From positions 1 to 57,374 of the forward strand of contig NZ_MIJE01000004.1 in assembly GCF_001730225.1 (NCBI RefSeq): a stretch of 57,374 nucleotides of DNA, written 5' to 3'. The notes below the pieces were generated by a model. It ran no database searches. It saw nothing but the letters and a program-made list of their open reading frames with translations, and had not been told where the DNA came from. How positions within the stretch are numbered: the first letter of the stretch is position 1; every line of letters starts with the position of its first letter. Shown here piece by piece: positions 43,262 to 52,294 of this stretch. The translations under genes and the position numbers were made by a program. This DNA is from Desulfuribacillus alkaliarsenatis (GTDB lineage: Bacteria > Bacillota > Bacilli > Desulfuribacillales > Desulfuribacillaceae).

Positions 43262-46210
43262 ATGATAAAACATCAACTTCCAATTGAAACAGTTATAAGT
43301 CGCCTTGGATATGATGATTCAGATAACTTACATAGATATAAAGATTTTTATAGATTAAACCTATCTACTCATTTAATTAAAATACTAACTGAGATTAAGC
43401 CTTATGCTGCATATTTTATAGATAATAAGCCTTTTATCATTTTTTTTGATACAGCTTATAGGGAAATATCTTTCAAAAAGATAAGCAAGAAGGTATGGAA
43501 CTCTCAAATTCCAATTGCTTTTTTTTGTGACGAGAATTCTGTTCAGGTTTATAATGGAACTTCATTAAATCTATCGTCATATGTGATAAATAAAGTTGCA
43601 GAGCTAGAAATTGATGAATGTAGTGAATATTCTGACTTTTCATATTGGGAAATAACAAAATCGGATTTTTGGACAAAATATTTAACAGAATATTCAAAAA
43701 CTAAGTTGAACGAACATCTATTAAGTAATATAAGTTTTTTAACAAATAAATTAAAGAATGATTATAATATTAAATTTGCTACAAAACTTGTTCTGAGGCT
43801 AATATTTATAAGATATTTAATTGATAGAGGCGTAGATCTAGCATATGGGAATTTTTCAAATGATATAGTTAGCTCTCAAAAAGAGTTGTTAACTATCATT
43901 CAAGAGAAAGAGATGCTATATTCACTATTTTCACATTTGAAATCTAAATTTAATGGTAATCTATTTGATTTAGACAATGAGTTAAATAGCCCTGAATTGA
44001 CAGAAGAAGTGTTTCAGCTTTTGTCTGAATTTTTATCAGGTACTGTAACAATGAATGATAATCAACTATCCTTTTTTGCTCTTTATGATTTCAATATTAT
44101 CCCTGTGGAATTAATAAGTAGTATTTACGAGATTCTACTAGGTGAAGAGGTTCAAGCGAAAGACAATGCTTTTTATACACCAAACTACTTAGTAGAATAT
44201 ATTTTAGACAAGACGGTATTGGCGTTTTTGAGAAAAAATTATAAGTATAAAGTTTTAGACCCTGCGTGTGGTTCAGGCCTATTTCTAGTAGATAGTTATC
44301 GCCGCATTATTGAGGAAAATTTGGGTAGAAATGTCTATTGTGAAGATGATACCTTTCTTAAAAAGCTTTTAACAGAAAATATATACGGAATTGACATCAA
44401 TGAAGAAGCTATTGATGTAACGATTTTTTCGTTATATTTAACAGTATTAGATTATAAAGACCCAAAAACTTTATCACAATTTTCGTTACCAAATCTTAAA
44501 GGAGTAAATCTTATAGTTAGTGATTTTTTTGATGAAAACAAACTTTTGAAAATGAGTGAAATCAAATTTGACTTTATTTTAGGAAATCCGCCTTGGGGAA
44601 ATGTTAAAAATGGACTTCACATAGAGTATTGTAAAAAAAGAGGATATGAAGATAAACAGCAAAACAATGAGATTAGTAGAAGTTTTGTTTTTAGGGCAAG
44701 AGACTTTTGTGATGAAAATACAGTTTGCTGTTTAATACTACACTCAAAATTACTGTATAATCAAAAACTTCCTGCAAGAAATTTCAGAAGATTCCTACTA
44801 GAAGAAACAAAAATTAAAAATATTATTGAAATGTCATCTGTCCGAAAACTTGTATTTGAAAATACAAAAGCACCAGCCGCAATCGTAGCATTTAAATATA
44901 ATAATGATAATAATTTGAAAAATAAAATAGAGTATACTTCACTTAAACCCAATATTTTCTTTAAATTATTTAATGTAATTGTAATAGAGAAACATGATGT
45001 TAAGTACATAGCTCAAAGTTTATTGCGAGAATACGATTGGGCTTGGAAAACTGTTGTTTACGGCTTCGTGGGTGATTTTAACACAATACTAAATTTAAAA
45101 AAACGTTTTAATACAATAGAAGATTCAATAAGAGAACAAAATCCATCAATGTATGTTGGTGCAGGAGTTGAATATCAAGATGGAGATAAATTAGATGCGA
45201 GACATTTATTTGGTAGAAAATTATTAGATTCTAAGAAAGGTGTAGATCATTTCTTTGTTAATTCAAAAAAAACATCTATTTTTTCTAAAACTCATATTCA
45301 TCGTCCCCGTGAAAAGGATCTATTTAATCCACCCTATGTACTAATTCCAAAGGGTGTAAGTTGCGATAATTTTAAGTTAAGAGCAGCATATAGCGATGAG
45401 TCATTTGTTTCAAAAACAACAATGTACATTATCAAAGGAATAAAAGAACAAAAATCCTTTATGTTGAATTTAGTTGGATTGATTAACTCTTCTTTATATA
45501 GTTATTTAAATATTATGCTAGGAACCTCTATTGGAATTGAACGGGAACAACGTTTTATGAAGGAAGTGCTTTCTTTTCCGTATTATTATAGTTATGAAAT
45601 ATCAAACAAAGTGGAACATATACAGAAAATAAGGTTTGAAAATCAGTTCTTATCCACTACTGATTTGAACCAAGAAATAGAAGAACTTGATGCTTTAATT
45701 TTAAGTGTATTTGGGTTAAAAGATAATAAATTCATAGATTATGCTATAAATGTACAAATACCGGAGTTAACTAAATCAAAAGAAGTCAATGTATACAAAA
45801 AAGTTTCATCTGGGGAAATGATAACATATAGTAAATGTTTTGAAGAACAATTCTCCAAAATATATAACAGATTAGGAAAATATATATCTATTAATCTGTA
45901 TCCTAATATTTTAAATAAGTTTTCTGTCTTCGAGCTTTCTATATTAGATAGCAAACCAGAACAAAAATTACAAATATTAAATACATACGATGCAAATAAA
46001 GAGATTCTGACAAGATTTTGTGTATTTAAGCATAACGACGTTTTTCATCAATTAAGAGATGTTATACATTTTGATGAGAATTCATTTTTTATTATAAAAC
46101 CAAATTACTCTAAAAATTGGCATCCAGCAATTGCAGAACTTGACCTCGCAGATGCGATAGATAAAATTATGTCAGACTCTGGAGGCGAGGAATCATGGGA
46201 GGCTTTATAA
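43262..46210 (+). CDS. N6-adenine DNA methyltransferase (type II / IIG-like)
   Basis: This 982-residue protein carries SAM motif I at 333-338 (DPACGSG) and catalytic motif IV at 442-445 (NPPW), both of gamma-class N6-adenine methyltransferases. An N-terminal region (1-300) resembles the nuclease-linked part of type IIG enzymes, but I see no convincing D...ExK set in it. The C-terminal 400 residues are probably the target recognition domain. A separate PD-(D/E)XK gene overlaps its end, so modification and cutting are split. The start at 43262 follows AAGGAGG. Confidence 0.88.
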   Translation: MIKHQLPIETVISRLGYDDSDNLHRYKDFYRLNLSTHLIKILTEIKPYAAYFIDNKPFIIFFDTAYREISFKKISKKVWNSQIPIAFFCDENSVQVYNGTSLNLSSYVINKVAELEIDECSEYSDFSYWEITKSDFWTKYLTEYSKTKLNEHLLSNISFLTNKLKNDYNIKFATKLVLRLIFIRYLIDRGVDLAYGNFSNDIVSSQKELLTIIQEKEMLYSLFSHLKSKFNGNLFDLDNELNSPELTEEVFQLLSEFLSGTVTMNDNQLSFFALYDFNIIPVELISSIYEILLGEEVQAKDNAFYTPNYLVEYILDKTVLAFLRKNYKYKVLDPACGSGLFLVDSYRRIIEENLGRNVYCEDDTFLKKLLTENIYGIDINEEAIDVTIFSLYLTVLDYKDPKTLSQFSLPNLKGVNLIVSDFFDENKLLKMSEIKFDFILGNPPWGNVKNGLHIEYCKKRGYEDKQQNNEISRSFVFRARDFCDENTVCCLILHSKLLYNQKLPARNFRRFLLEETKIKNIIEMSSVRKLVFENTKAPAAIVAFKYNNDNNLKNKIEYTSLKPNIFFKLFNVIVIEKHDVKYIAQSLLREYDWAWKTVVYGFVGDFNTILNLKKRFNTIEDSIREQNPSMYVGAGVEYQDGDKLDARHLFGRKLLDSKKGVDHFFVNSKKTSIFSKTHIHRPREKDLFNPPYVLIPKGVSCDNFKLRAAYSDESFVSKTTMYIIKGIKEQKSFMLNLVGLINSSLYSYLNIMLGTSIGIEREQRFMKEVLSFPYYYSYEISNKVEHIQKIRFENQFLSTTDLNQEIEELDALILSVFGLKDNKFIDYAINVQIPELTKSKEVNVYKKVSSGEMITYSKCFEEQFSKIYNRLGKYISINLYPNILNKFSVFELSILDSKPEQKLQILNTYDANKEILTRFCVFKHNDVFHQLRDVIHFDENSFFIIKPNYSKNWHPAIAELDLADAIDKIMSDSGGEESWEAL

Positions 46211-46875
46211 ATCAAAATCTTAATTTAGAGTTCGAACGTAGTTTGTATGAAATTATATTAAATATGTTAATAAAAAGTAGTATTTTGATGAAAAAAGAAT
46301 GTGTGGCTAATTATATCAAAGTAGCTAATCATGAGGAAAAAATCAGAAATCATTTGCTTGAGAATTATCTCGAAAATAACGAAGTGCGTTCAAAAATTGG
46401 GTTTTCTGGTATAGCTGTTAGATTCATTCCAGAGGCATTGGAAAACCATAATCAAAATACTGATACGTTTGTAGGACGAACTGATATTAAAGTGGTTTCT
46501 GAAAATTGGCTATTTGGAAATAATAAAGATTATTATATTGTAGAATGTAAAAGGATAGATGGGAGTAAAGATTTAAATAAGAAATATGTTGATGATGGAA
46601 TATGTAGATTTGTTAATCTACCTTTAAAGTATTCCTCATTTCATAACAAAAATATCATGTTTGGTTTTGTGGTCAAAAATATAAATATTGAACTTAACAC
46701 TTCAAAAATATCTAAATTACATGATGATAAATTGAATAAAATTACAGTGCAAAATTTAACACTAGTTAAAAGCATCAAAGAAGAGGACCTATATCTATAT
46801 GAAAGCGATTATAATCTTGGCCTCAGGAATATTGGACTAAATCATATTTTTTATGATTTTTCATTAATAATTTAA
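46195..46875 (+). CDS. PD-(D/E)XK restriction endonuclease, partner of the upstream methyltransferase
   Basis: This 226-residue protein has D97 (GRTDIKV) and E117-C-K119 (YIVECKRID) in a strand-loop-strand pattern, the active site of PD-(D/E)XK nucleases. The ATG overlaps the methyltransferase gene by 16 bases and follows GGAGGCGAGG, so the two are translated together. Its sequence specificity cannot be read here. Confidence 0.78.
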   Translation: MGGFINQNLNLEFERSLYEIILNMLIKSSILMKKECVANYIKVANHEEKIRNHLLENYLENNEVRSKIGFSGIAVRFIPEALENHNQNTDTFVGRTDIKVVSENWLFGNNKDYYIVECKRIDGSKDLNKKYVDDGICRFVNLPLKYSSFHNKNIMFGFVVKNINIELNTSKISKLHDDKLNKITVQNLTLVKSIKEEDLYLYESDYNLGLRNIGLNHIFYDFSLII

Positions 46876-47014
46876 GGGTAATGTTTGAATTAGGTGTTAT
46901 TAATAAAATTATTCAAAACAGGTAAAATGTTAGCATTTATTTTATAAATTTAATGTCGTCCTTTTTGATAATTATAGTAAATAGCAATGAATCATAAACA
47001 AAGGGGGAATTTTA

Positions 47015-48799
47015 TTGGTTTGTTTAAAACGCATAGACATAAATATGTATTTGCCAAAACACTTATATCAAGGTAATTCGACATGTACCTGCGATGATTG
47101 TAAGAATCTCAAAAGATTTGTGGATATTTATTCAAAAAAAGCACGTATGATTTATGAGCAGGATTTATTCAACTTTTTTATTACTAAAGCACCTTTTATA
47201 CAAGGTGATAATATTGTAATGGGCAATGCAAGAAATTTTGATTTTACTCGAAACGATGAAAAAGAAATTATAAAAGAAGCTGTTAGATTTCTAAACTGTA
47301 ATAGTACTTCATACAGTGACAAAAACGATATAATTTCTGTGCTAAACAAAATACTAGCCTATTTGTATGATGAATTTAATAGGATAATTGATAACCCATT
47401 AAAATATTTAATAGGCATGTTTACTTGTCTAGAATTTAATGTTTTTACAACAATCACATTAATATTGTGGTTTAAAGATGAAAAAGAAATGGATTCATCT
47501 GAGATTAAAGATGTTTTCGTGAAGGGACTAATTGATTCCCTAGAAATTAATAGATTTACAATTAAATCAAATAATGTTTATCATGAGTTAGAAAATATAT
47601 TATCACATGATAAAAAGTGTTTCGAATTATGTATAGAATTGTTAGCAGTAAAATTAGAAAATAAAGAACTTGACGAGTTGATCAATGATTTTAACGACAC
47701 ATTTAATTATGGCAGATTATTAGAAATTAGTAGAGCAATACATACAATACATTGCTTAAAAACAGAATACATGGAAGGTACTCTCAATAATACTAGCTTA
47801 ACTTTTAATCCTGATGGGAGTATATCTAATTATTCTGGTATTGATTTCGAGAGTTTTTCTACTAATTATTTAAAAGATATGAAAAGTTCAAAAAGCTTCC
47901 AGATTGCGAATAATCACTTAAATAGTATTAACAGCACATCAAAACATTATATTGGCTTTGATTCGAATGAACTTAATAATTTAATAGAAAAAATTGATGA
48001 AACATATGGAGGTGGAGATGAGTATCTAGTTGGAAGCATTACTGAATGGAAAAAAGTACTTTGTGAATTATCTGAGCAGACTGAGGATGAAGTAGAAAAG
48101 CTGTTTAATTTTCTCGTACAAGACAGAGATAAATCGAAACTTTATAAAGAAGAATCGGTCAGGAAAAATAGGGCGCTAAGAAAATGCTTAATAACTATAA
48201 ACGACACCATTATTTGTCCTGTTGGATTGTTAAGGTATGCCCTGATTGGCATAACTAATGATTTGCGTTCAGGAGATATTGCTAATAAGCATATTATATC
48301 TGAATTGCAAGATGTATATAATACTATTAACAACAGTTTTGTTGACCATGTATCTTTATTGATAAGTACCAAATATAAATCAGCAAAGATGATAACCAAT
48401 GTAGAGATAAAAGATATAGTAGTTGGCAATGAAATCATTGAAATACCAGGTGAAATAGACTTATTAATGTTATTAAAAAACCGTTTATTTGTTATCGAAT
48501 GTAAAAATCTGAATTTAAAAATAACCTCTAAAGCTATAGCCAATGAATACGGACGTTTTAAAAAGAGAAATAGTAAAGCATATCAAATAAAACTAGATAA
48601 AAAAGTAGCTGTTATTGACAAGAACAAAGAAAAAGTAGCTAAATTTATTGATGAAAATTCCCAACAAAAAATAATAGAAACAATAGGACTTTTTACTACT
48701 AGTACTTTTACTATTGCTTCTCTTGAAGAAGACCTATTGTATCCAGTTATAACGTGGACAAATTTACTGGATTGGTTTGAGTCAAATGGATATAACTAA
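47015..48799 (+). CDS. Large protein with C-terminal PD-(D/E)XK nuclease domain
   Basis: This 594-residue protein starts at a TTG behind AAGGGGG. Near the N-terminus it has a CTCDDC cluster (C24, C26, C29) that could bind metal. The central 450 residues are helical and match no family that I recognise. Near the C-terminus GEIDLLMLLKNRLFVIECKN gives D481 and E496-C-K498, a PD-(D/E)XK core. The gene follows the R-M set after 139 bases and probably has its own promoter. It may be a separate defence nuclease or part of the R-M module. Confidence 0.65.
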   Translation: MVCLKRIDINMYLPKHLYQGNSTCTCDDCKNLKRFVDIYSKKARMIYEQDLFNFFITKAPFIQGDNIVMGNARNFDFTRNDEKEIIKEAVRFLNCNSTSYSDKNDIISVLNKILAYLYDEFNRIIDNPLKYLIGMFTCLEFNVFTTITLILWFKDEKEMDSSEIKDVFVKGLIDSLEINRFTIKSNNVYHELENILSHDKKCFELCIELLAVKLENKELDELINDFNDTFNYGRLLEISRAIHTIHCLKTEYMEGTLNNTSLTFNPDGSISNYSGIDFESFSTNYLKDMKSSKSFQIANNHLNSINSTSKHYIGFDSNELNNLIEKIDETYGGGDEYLVGSITEWKKVLCELSEQTEDEVEKLFNFLVQDRDKSKLYKEESVRKNRALRKCLITINDTIICPVGLLRYALIGITNDLRSGDIANKHIISELQDVYNTINNSFVDHVSLLISTKYKSAKMITNVEIKDIVVGNEIIEIPGEIDLLMLLKNRLFVIECKNLNLKITSKAIANEYGRFKKRNSKAYQIKLDKKVAVIDKNKEKVAKFIDENSQQKIIETIGLFTTSTFTIASLEEDLLYPVITWTNLLDWFESNGYN

Positions 48800-48816
48800 T
48801 GGTTAGATTAACAAGT

Positions 48817-49209
48817 TTAATAATAGTAAATATAAAAACCTTTCTTCCAATTAATATATAACCAAGATAATTTTTCATGAATGTTAACATCGTATTCTAG
48901 AGCTTTCTCTATAATACAACGTTCATTAAATATTTCTATACATAACTTTGGATCTATTAACTTTTCGTTAAACTCATGGATTTCGGAGCTGGACATTCTG
49001 TCTAAGTTTAAATCAATTGCAGGCAAAATTTTAGCCCAATTGAACTCGGTATTTTTACACATAAAATAATTTAAAGTCATAAAACTTTTTGCTGTCCAAG
49101 TAGTGTCAATGTAGTCTTTTTCTTCGTCAACAAAAATCTTAAAGTCTCCTGAATAGTCTAATAAATTATTGATTTTAAAGTTCCTCAAACCTTCTATTGT
49201 ATAACTCAT
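48817..49209 (-). CDS. Unknown protein at the right end of the element (130 aa)
   Basis: This 130-residue protein (MSYTIEGLRNFKINNLLDYS, later ATWTAKSFMTLNYF-like and LSWLYINWKKGFYIYYY) is acidic at first and aromatic at the end. I recognise no family. It is read leftward and converges on the 594-residue nuclease, with its start about 30 bases from the attachment site. Its ribosome site (AAGGAGAAGAAGGG) overlaps the attachment-site inverted repeat, so excision would change its upstream region. Confidence 0.6.
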   Translation of the reverse strand: MSYTIEGLRNFKINNLLDYSGDFKIFVDEEKDYIDTTWTAKSFMTLNYFMCKNTEFNWAKILPAIDLNLDRMSSSEIHEFNEKLIDPKLCIEIFNERCIIEKALEYDVNIHEKLSWLYINWKKGFYIYYY

Positions 49210-49239
49210 ATGTTGACAATTCCCTTCTTCTCCTTAGAA

Positions 49240-49259
49240 GAACGAAGGCTGGGCTTCCT
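49240..49259 (+). repeat. Right 20-bp direct repeat / attachment core
   Basis: This is an exact second copy of the sequence at 32878-32897. With 49232-49239 it forms the other arm (49232-49249) of the inverted repeat in the joined element ends. The 18-base arms match at 15 positions and leave TG at the centre. Confidence 0.95.
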
Positions 49260-49828
49260 ATTGGCATATTAAAATCATGAGAGAGCTAAACCTAACTCAG
49301 CAGGAAGCTATTGATTTCGCGAAGTTAAACGCCCAGGTTATTCAACCATCTAAGACTAGCATCAACCCTTACTACCTTGGTTTAAAGATGTTTGAAGATA
49401 TTGCTGAGAAGCATGGCGAGGAAGCAATCTTTGAAATCCGAGAGGTAGATTCTGATCAATCTTTTCTTCGTAATTATTTAACTAAGGAATTAGTAGAGAA
49501 GCTTGATTTATACATTTTCGCAAAGGTTGGTTTGCAGTGGAAGATTGTCGATAAGAAGTGGGAGGCTGTCCGAGACCATCTTGTGAAGTCAAAGACTAAT
49601 GGAGGCTTTCCTGTGCTAGTTGTTAAGGATAGCGATTATTTCATGAACGGGGAACTATATGTTCAGCATCAATATGAGGGTGTTGAATTAGATATTAAGT
49701 ACTTAGAGAAGACGATACCTTATGTGTATAACCTATGGGGTAGGAATGTTCATCTCAAAACGGTTATGGAGGGTAGGGACGTTGTCTTCACCTATGATGG
49801 CAAGAAAACACATAGAAGATTTGTTTGA
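49260..49828 (+). pseudogene. spoVR: spoVR, 3' part, separated from its 5' part by the element
   Basis: This part encodes the C-terminal 189 residues of Spo[47 protein letters not shown], and [26 protein letters not shown], all typical of the family. It has no ribosome site of its own; an ATG at 49277 lies in frame but without one. It has no stops or frameshifts, showing that selection still keeps it. It is readable only after excision of the element, when it continues the frame from 32897. Confidence 0.95.
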
Positions 49829-49862
49829 ACCTCAACCTCAAATCTTAACCAAAAACTACTTC

Positions 49863-49896
49863 AGTATGCTCGTAATGAGTATACTTTTTTTATTTT
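49863..49896 (+). terminator. Terminator after spoVR
   Basis: AGTATGCTC (49863-49871) pairs with GAGTATACT (49877-49885) around a 5-base loop, followed by a long run of T. It ends the prkA/yhbH/spoVR region. Confidence 0.8.
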
Positions 49897-50043
49897 GCAC
49901 ATGTATTGAAAAGATAAATAAACAAAAATTGACAAACCAAGACCAGTAAAAGAAGGAAATCTACAATTTAAATAGAATAAATATAAATATGATAATTTTA
50001 TGAAGATATTATAAATCGATATATTATGAGTTAGGAGATTACT

Positions 50044-51390
50044 ATGGAAAACAAAAAGTATGTCCCATTTGATGATGAATTCTCTTTAAGCAAAAATCAT
50101 GTGGCATTTTCCAGCCAAGCAGGTGTAATTACTAGTGCTCATATTTTATACATATATACAGATTTTGAAAAATACCTTAACAATATTATATCTTTTATCG
50201 TAAAAGGGATAAAATTAAACCAAGGTATCATCATTATAGAGGAAGAAAATGTTATAACATCGATACTTACTGAGTTAGAAAAACTAGGCTATAGCAATCA
50301 TTTGCAATCACTTATATTTGCGCACAATGACGAGTTCTATCTCAAGAATAAAGCTTTTAATGCTAAAACAGTTCTTAAGCACTTTGAGGAAAAACTACAA
50401 CCACTATTAGAACAAGGATATTGTATTCGAAGCTGGGGGAATGTTTGTTGGAATAACCATGAAGATATAATTGAGAAATTAAAAGTTTATGAAGAAAGTG
50501 CTGACAAAAGCATAAAAGAATTACGCACGTTTACTGTCTGTGCTTATAACGCTACTGAGTTGCCAGCTAATATGTTAATTGAGATTATGAAAAGCCATGA
50601 ATATATTATGACAGATATAGAGATATACTCCAATAGTCTTTATTCGAAAGTTGACCCACCTCAAGCAGTTGCAATTTCTAATAATATTGATGAATCATTA
50701 GTTAATTACCATAGACATAAGCTTGATTTATTAGAGTTAGATAAATTAAAAATGATGTCCGAAATGGCGTCGATTATTAGTCATGAAGTAAGGAACCCGA
50801 TGACAACAGCTAGGGGATTTTTGCAATTATTTTCAACAAAAAAGGAATATGAGAAAGATTGGAGATTTTTCAATCTAATTATCGATGAGCTTGATCGCGC
50901 TAACAGTATAATTACAGAGTATTTATCGCTAAATAAAGATAAGAAATTTACGATGGAGCTACAGTGCCTTAATTCAATAATCGAAAGCATTGCACCGTTG
51001 GTGCAAGCAATTGCTGTGGACACAGGGAATAGTCTAGAGCTAGATTTGCAACCAATACCAGAGATTGAAATAGACGGACAAGGAATTCGTCAAGTATTAC
51101 TTAATCTATTTAAGAACGGTATTGAGGCGATGGAACGTGGTGGTGTTATTAAAACGTGTACTTTTGAAAAGGAAGGGTTCGTCCATTTATTGATAATTGA
51201 CCAGGGGCATGGGATTAGTGCAGATATGCTTGATAAATTGGGTACACCATTTGTCACTACAAAGGATGATGGGACAGGTCTAGGACTTACAAAATCATTT
51301 GAAATTCTCGAAAGACACAGAGCGCAGGTAGATATAAAAACTAGCAGCCAAGGAACTACTTTTCATATCAAATTCATTGTTTATTCATAG
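50044..51390 (+). CDS. MEDS-domain sensor histidine kinase
   Basis: This 448-residue cytosolic protein has an N-terminal MEDS sensory domain (about 20-205, from HILYIYTDFEKYLNNIISFI to IRSWGNVCWNNHE), a HisKA domain with phospho-acceptor His in SIISHEVRNPMTTARGFLQLF, and a HATPase with NLFKNGIEAM (N box), DQGHGI (G1) and GTGLGLTKSFEI (G2). MEDS-linked kinases with this sequence type resemble orphan kinases that feed the sporulation phosphorelay. No response regulator gene is adjacent. A role in sporulation is an inference. Confidence 0.85.
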   Translation: MENKKYVPFDDEFSLSKNHVAFSSQAGVITSAHILYIYTDFEKYLNNIISFIVKGIKLNQGIIIIEEENVITSILTELEKLGYSNHLQSLIFAHNDEFYLKNKAFNAKTVLKHFEEKLQPLLEQGYCIRSWGNVCWNNHEDIIEKLKVYEESADKSIKELRTFTVCAYNATELPANMLIEIMKSHEYIMTDIEIYSNSLYSKVDPPQAVAISNNIDESLVNYHRHKLDLLELDKLKMMSEMASIISHEVRNPMTTARGFLQLFSTKKEYEKDWRFFNLIIDELDRANSIITEYLSLNKDKKFTMELQCLNSIIESIAPLVQAIAVDTGNSLELDLQPIPEIEIDGQGIRQVLLNLFKNGIEAMERGGVIKTCTFEKEGFVHLLIIDQGHGISADMLDKLGTPFVTTKDDGTGLGLTKSFEILERHRAQVDIKTSSQGTTFHIKFIVYS

Positions 51391-51509
51391 CTTTTGCACA
51401 TTTAAACTGAATATTATGATAAGATATCCTAGTAATTATACTTTCTTGTTTGAATATATTATAAGCAGGAAAGTTTTGTTTTTTATTGGGACAGTAAAGA
51501 AGGTGGATA

Positions 51510-52178
51510 ATGAAGAAGACTATTATTTCCGTATTGGTGGCTATATTGATTGCTATCAGTATATTTATTGAGATAAATACAGAGCTATTATCCCAGGTTT
51601 GGAAGGGTAACTTCGAGACATTGCGGATATTAAGTAGCGAGAACCTATTCTTAACATTTGTCCTCACTTTAATATTGATGATTGTGCAGAATACCTTCAC
51701 TGTAATTCCGCTGATTCTTCTAATAACCTTTAATATAACTCTATTTGGTTTCGTGTATGGCTATTTATGGAGCTGGTTTACTAGTGTTATTGCAGCGGCT
51801 ATTGTTTTCTTTGCAGTTAGATATTTTTTTCAGGACTATGTTTTGCGGAAAATCCAGCCAGGTGTTAAAGAAAAGGCTGAAGAGAACGGATTTATGTATG
51901 TATTTATAGGTAGGGTTTTTCCATTTGTCCCAACAAGCTTAATAAATATTGCAGCTGGTGTTTTTGCAATACGCTTTGATCATTTTTTAATAGCAACTAT
52001 TTTTGGGAATCTTATATATTTTTTTGTACTATCTTTAATCCCACTAGGGATACTTGCAGCGGATTTGGATCGTTATGTATTAGCTTTATTAGCTCTAGCA
52101 GCAGTATCGGTATTTCTAGTGAGAACTTACTACAAGAAGAAAAAAGCTGCCAATGGTAGTGAAGTTGAAGTCAACTAA
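51510..52178 (+). CDS. TVP38/TMEM64 (VTT-domain) membrane protein
   Basis: This 222-residue protein has about six spans and the VTT/SNARE-associated motifs FGFVYGYLWSWFTSVIAA, FIGRVFPFVPTSLINIAAGV and a final basic tail KKKKAA. DedA-related VTT proteins are linked to lipid scrambling. The ATG follows AGAAGGTGG. Confidence 0.88.
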   Translation: MKKTIISVLVAILIAISIFIEINTELLSQVWKGNFETLRILSSENLFLTFVLTLILMIVQNTFTVIPLILLITFNITLFGFVYGYLWSWFTSVIAAAIVFFAVRYFFQDYVLRKIQPGVKEKAEENGFMYVFIGRVFPFVPTSLINIAAGVFAIRFDHFLIATIFGNLIYFFVLSLIPLGILAADLDRYVLALLALAAVSVFLVRTYYKKKKAANGSEVEVN

Positions 52179-52238
52179 TGTTAAAATATATTTGAAACTC
52201 TATGATTATTAAGGTATATTTTGAATATAGTTATAAGG

Positions 52239-52267
52239 CAAGCTGTTATTGACAGCTTGTTTTTTTG
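52239..52267 (+). terminator. Terminator after the VTT gene
   Basis: CAAGCTGT (52239-52246) pairs with ACAGCTTG (52252-52259), followed by a run of T. It lies just before the activase gene. Confidence 0.82.
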
Positions 52268-52294
52268 TAACGAACAGAGATGGAGGCGAACGTC

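Larger units (their letters stand above)
32878..49239. mobile_element. 16,362-bp serine-recombinase element interrupting spoVR (putative sporulation intervening element)
   Basis: The element is bounded by identical 20-bp repeats (32878-32897 and 49240-49259). It encodes three large serine recombinases, two XRE regulators, a restriction-modification set, a helicase-HEPN-tRNA-like module and other nucleases. It has no visible conjugation, capsid or replication genes. Base composition is clearly more AT-rich than the flanks over the helicase and R-M parts. Exact excision would restore spoVR. Known elements of this kind (skin in sigK, SPbeta in spsM, vfbin in spoVFB) excise in the mother cell through a serine recombinase. 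Developmental excision here is an inference. Confidence 0.9.
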
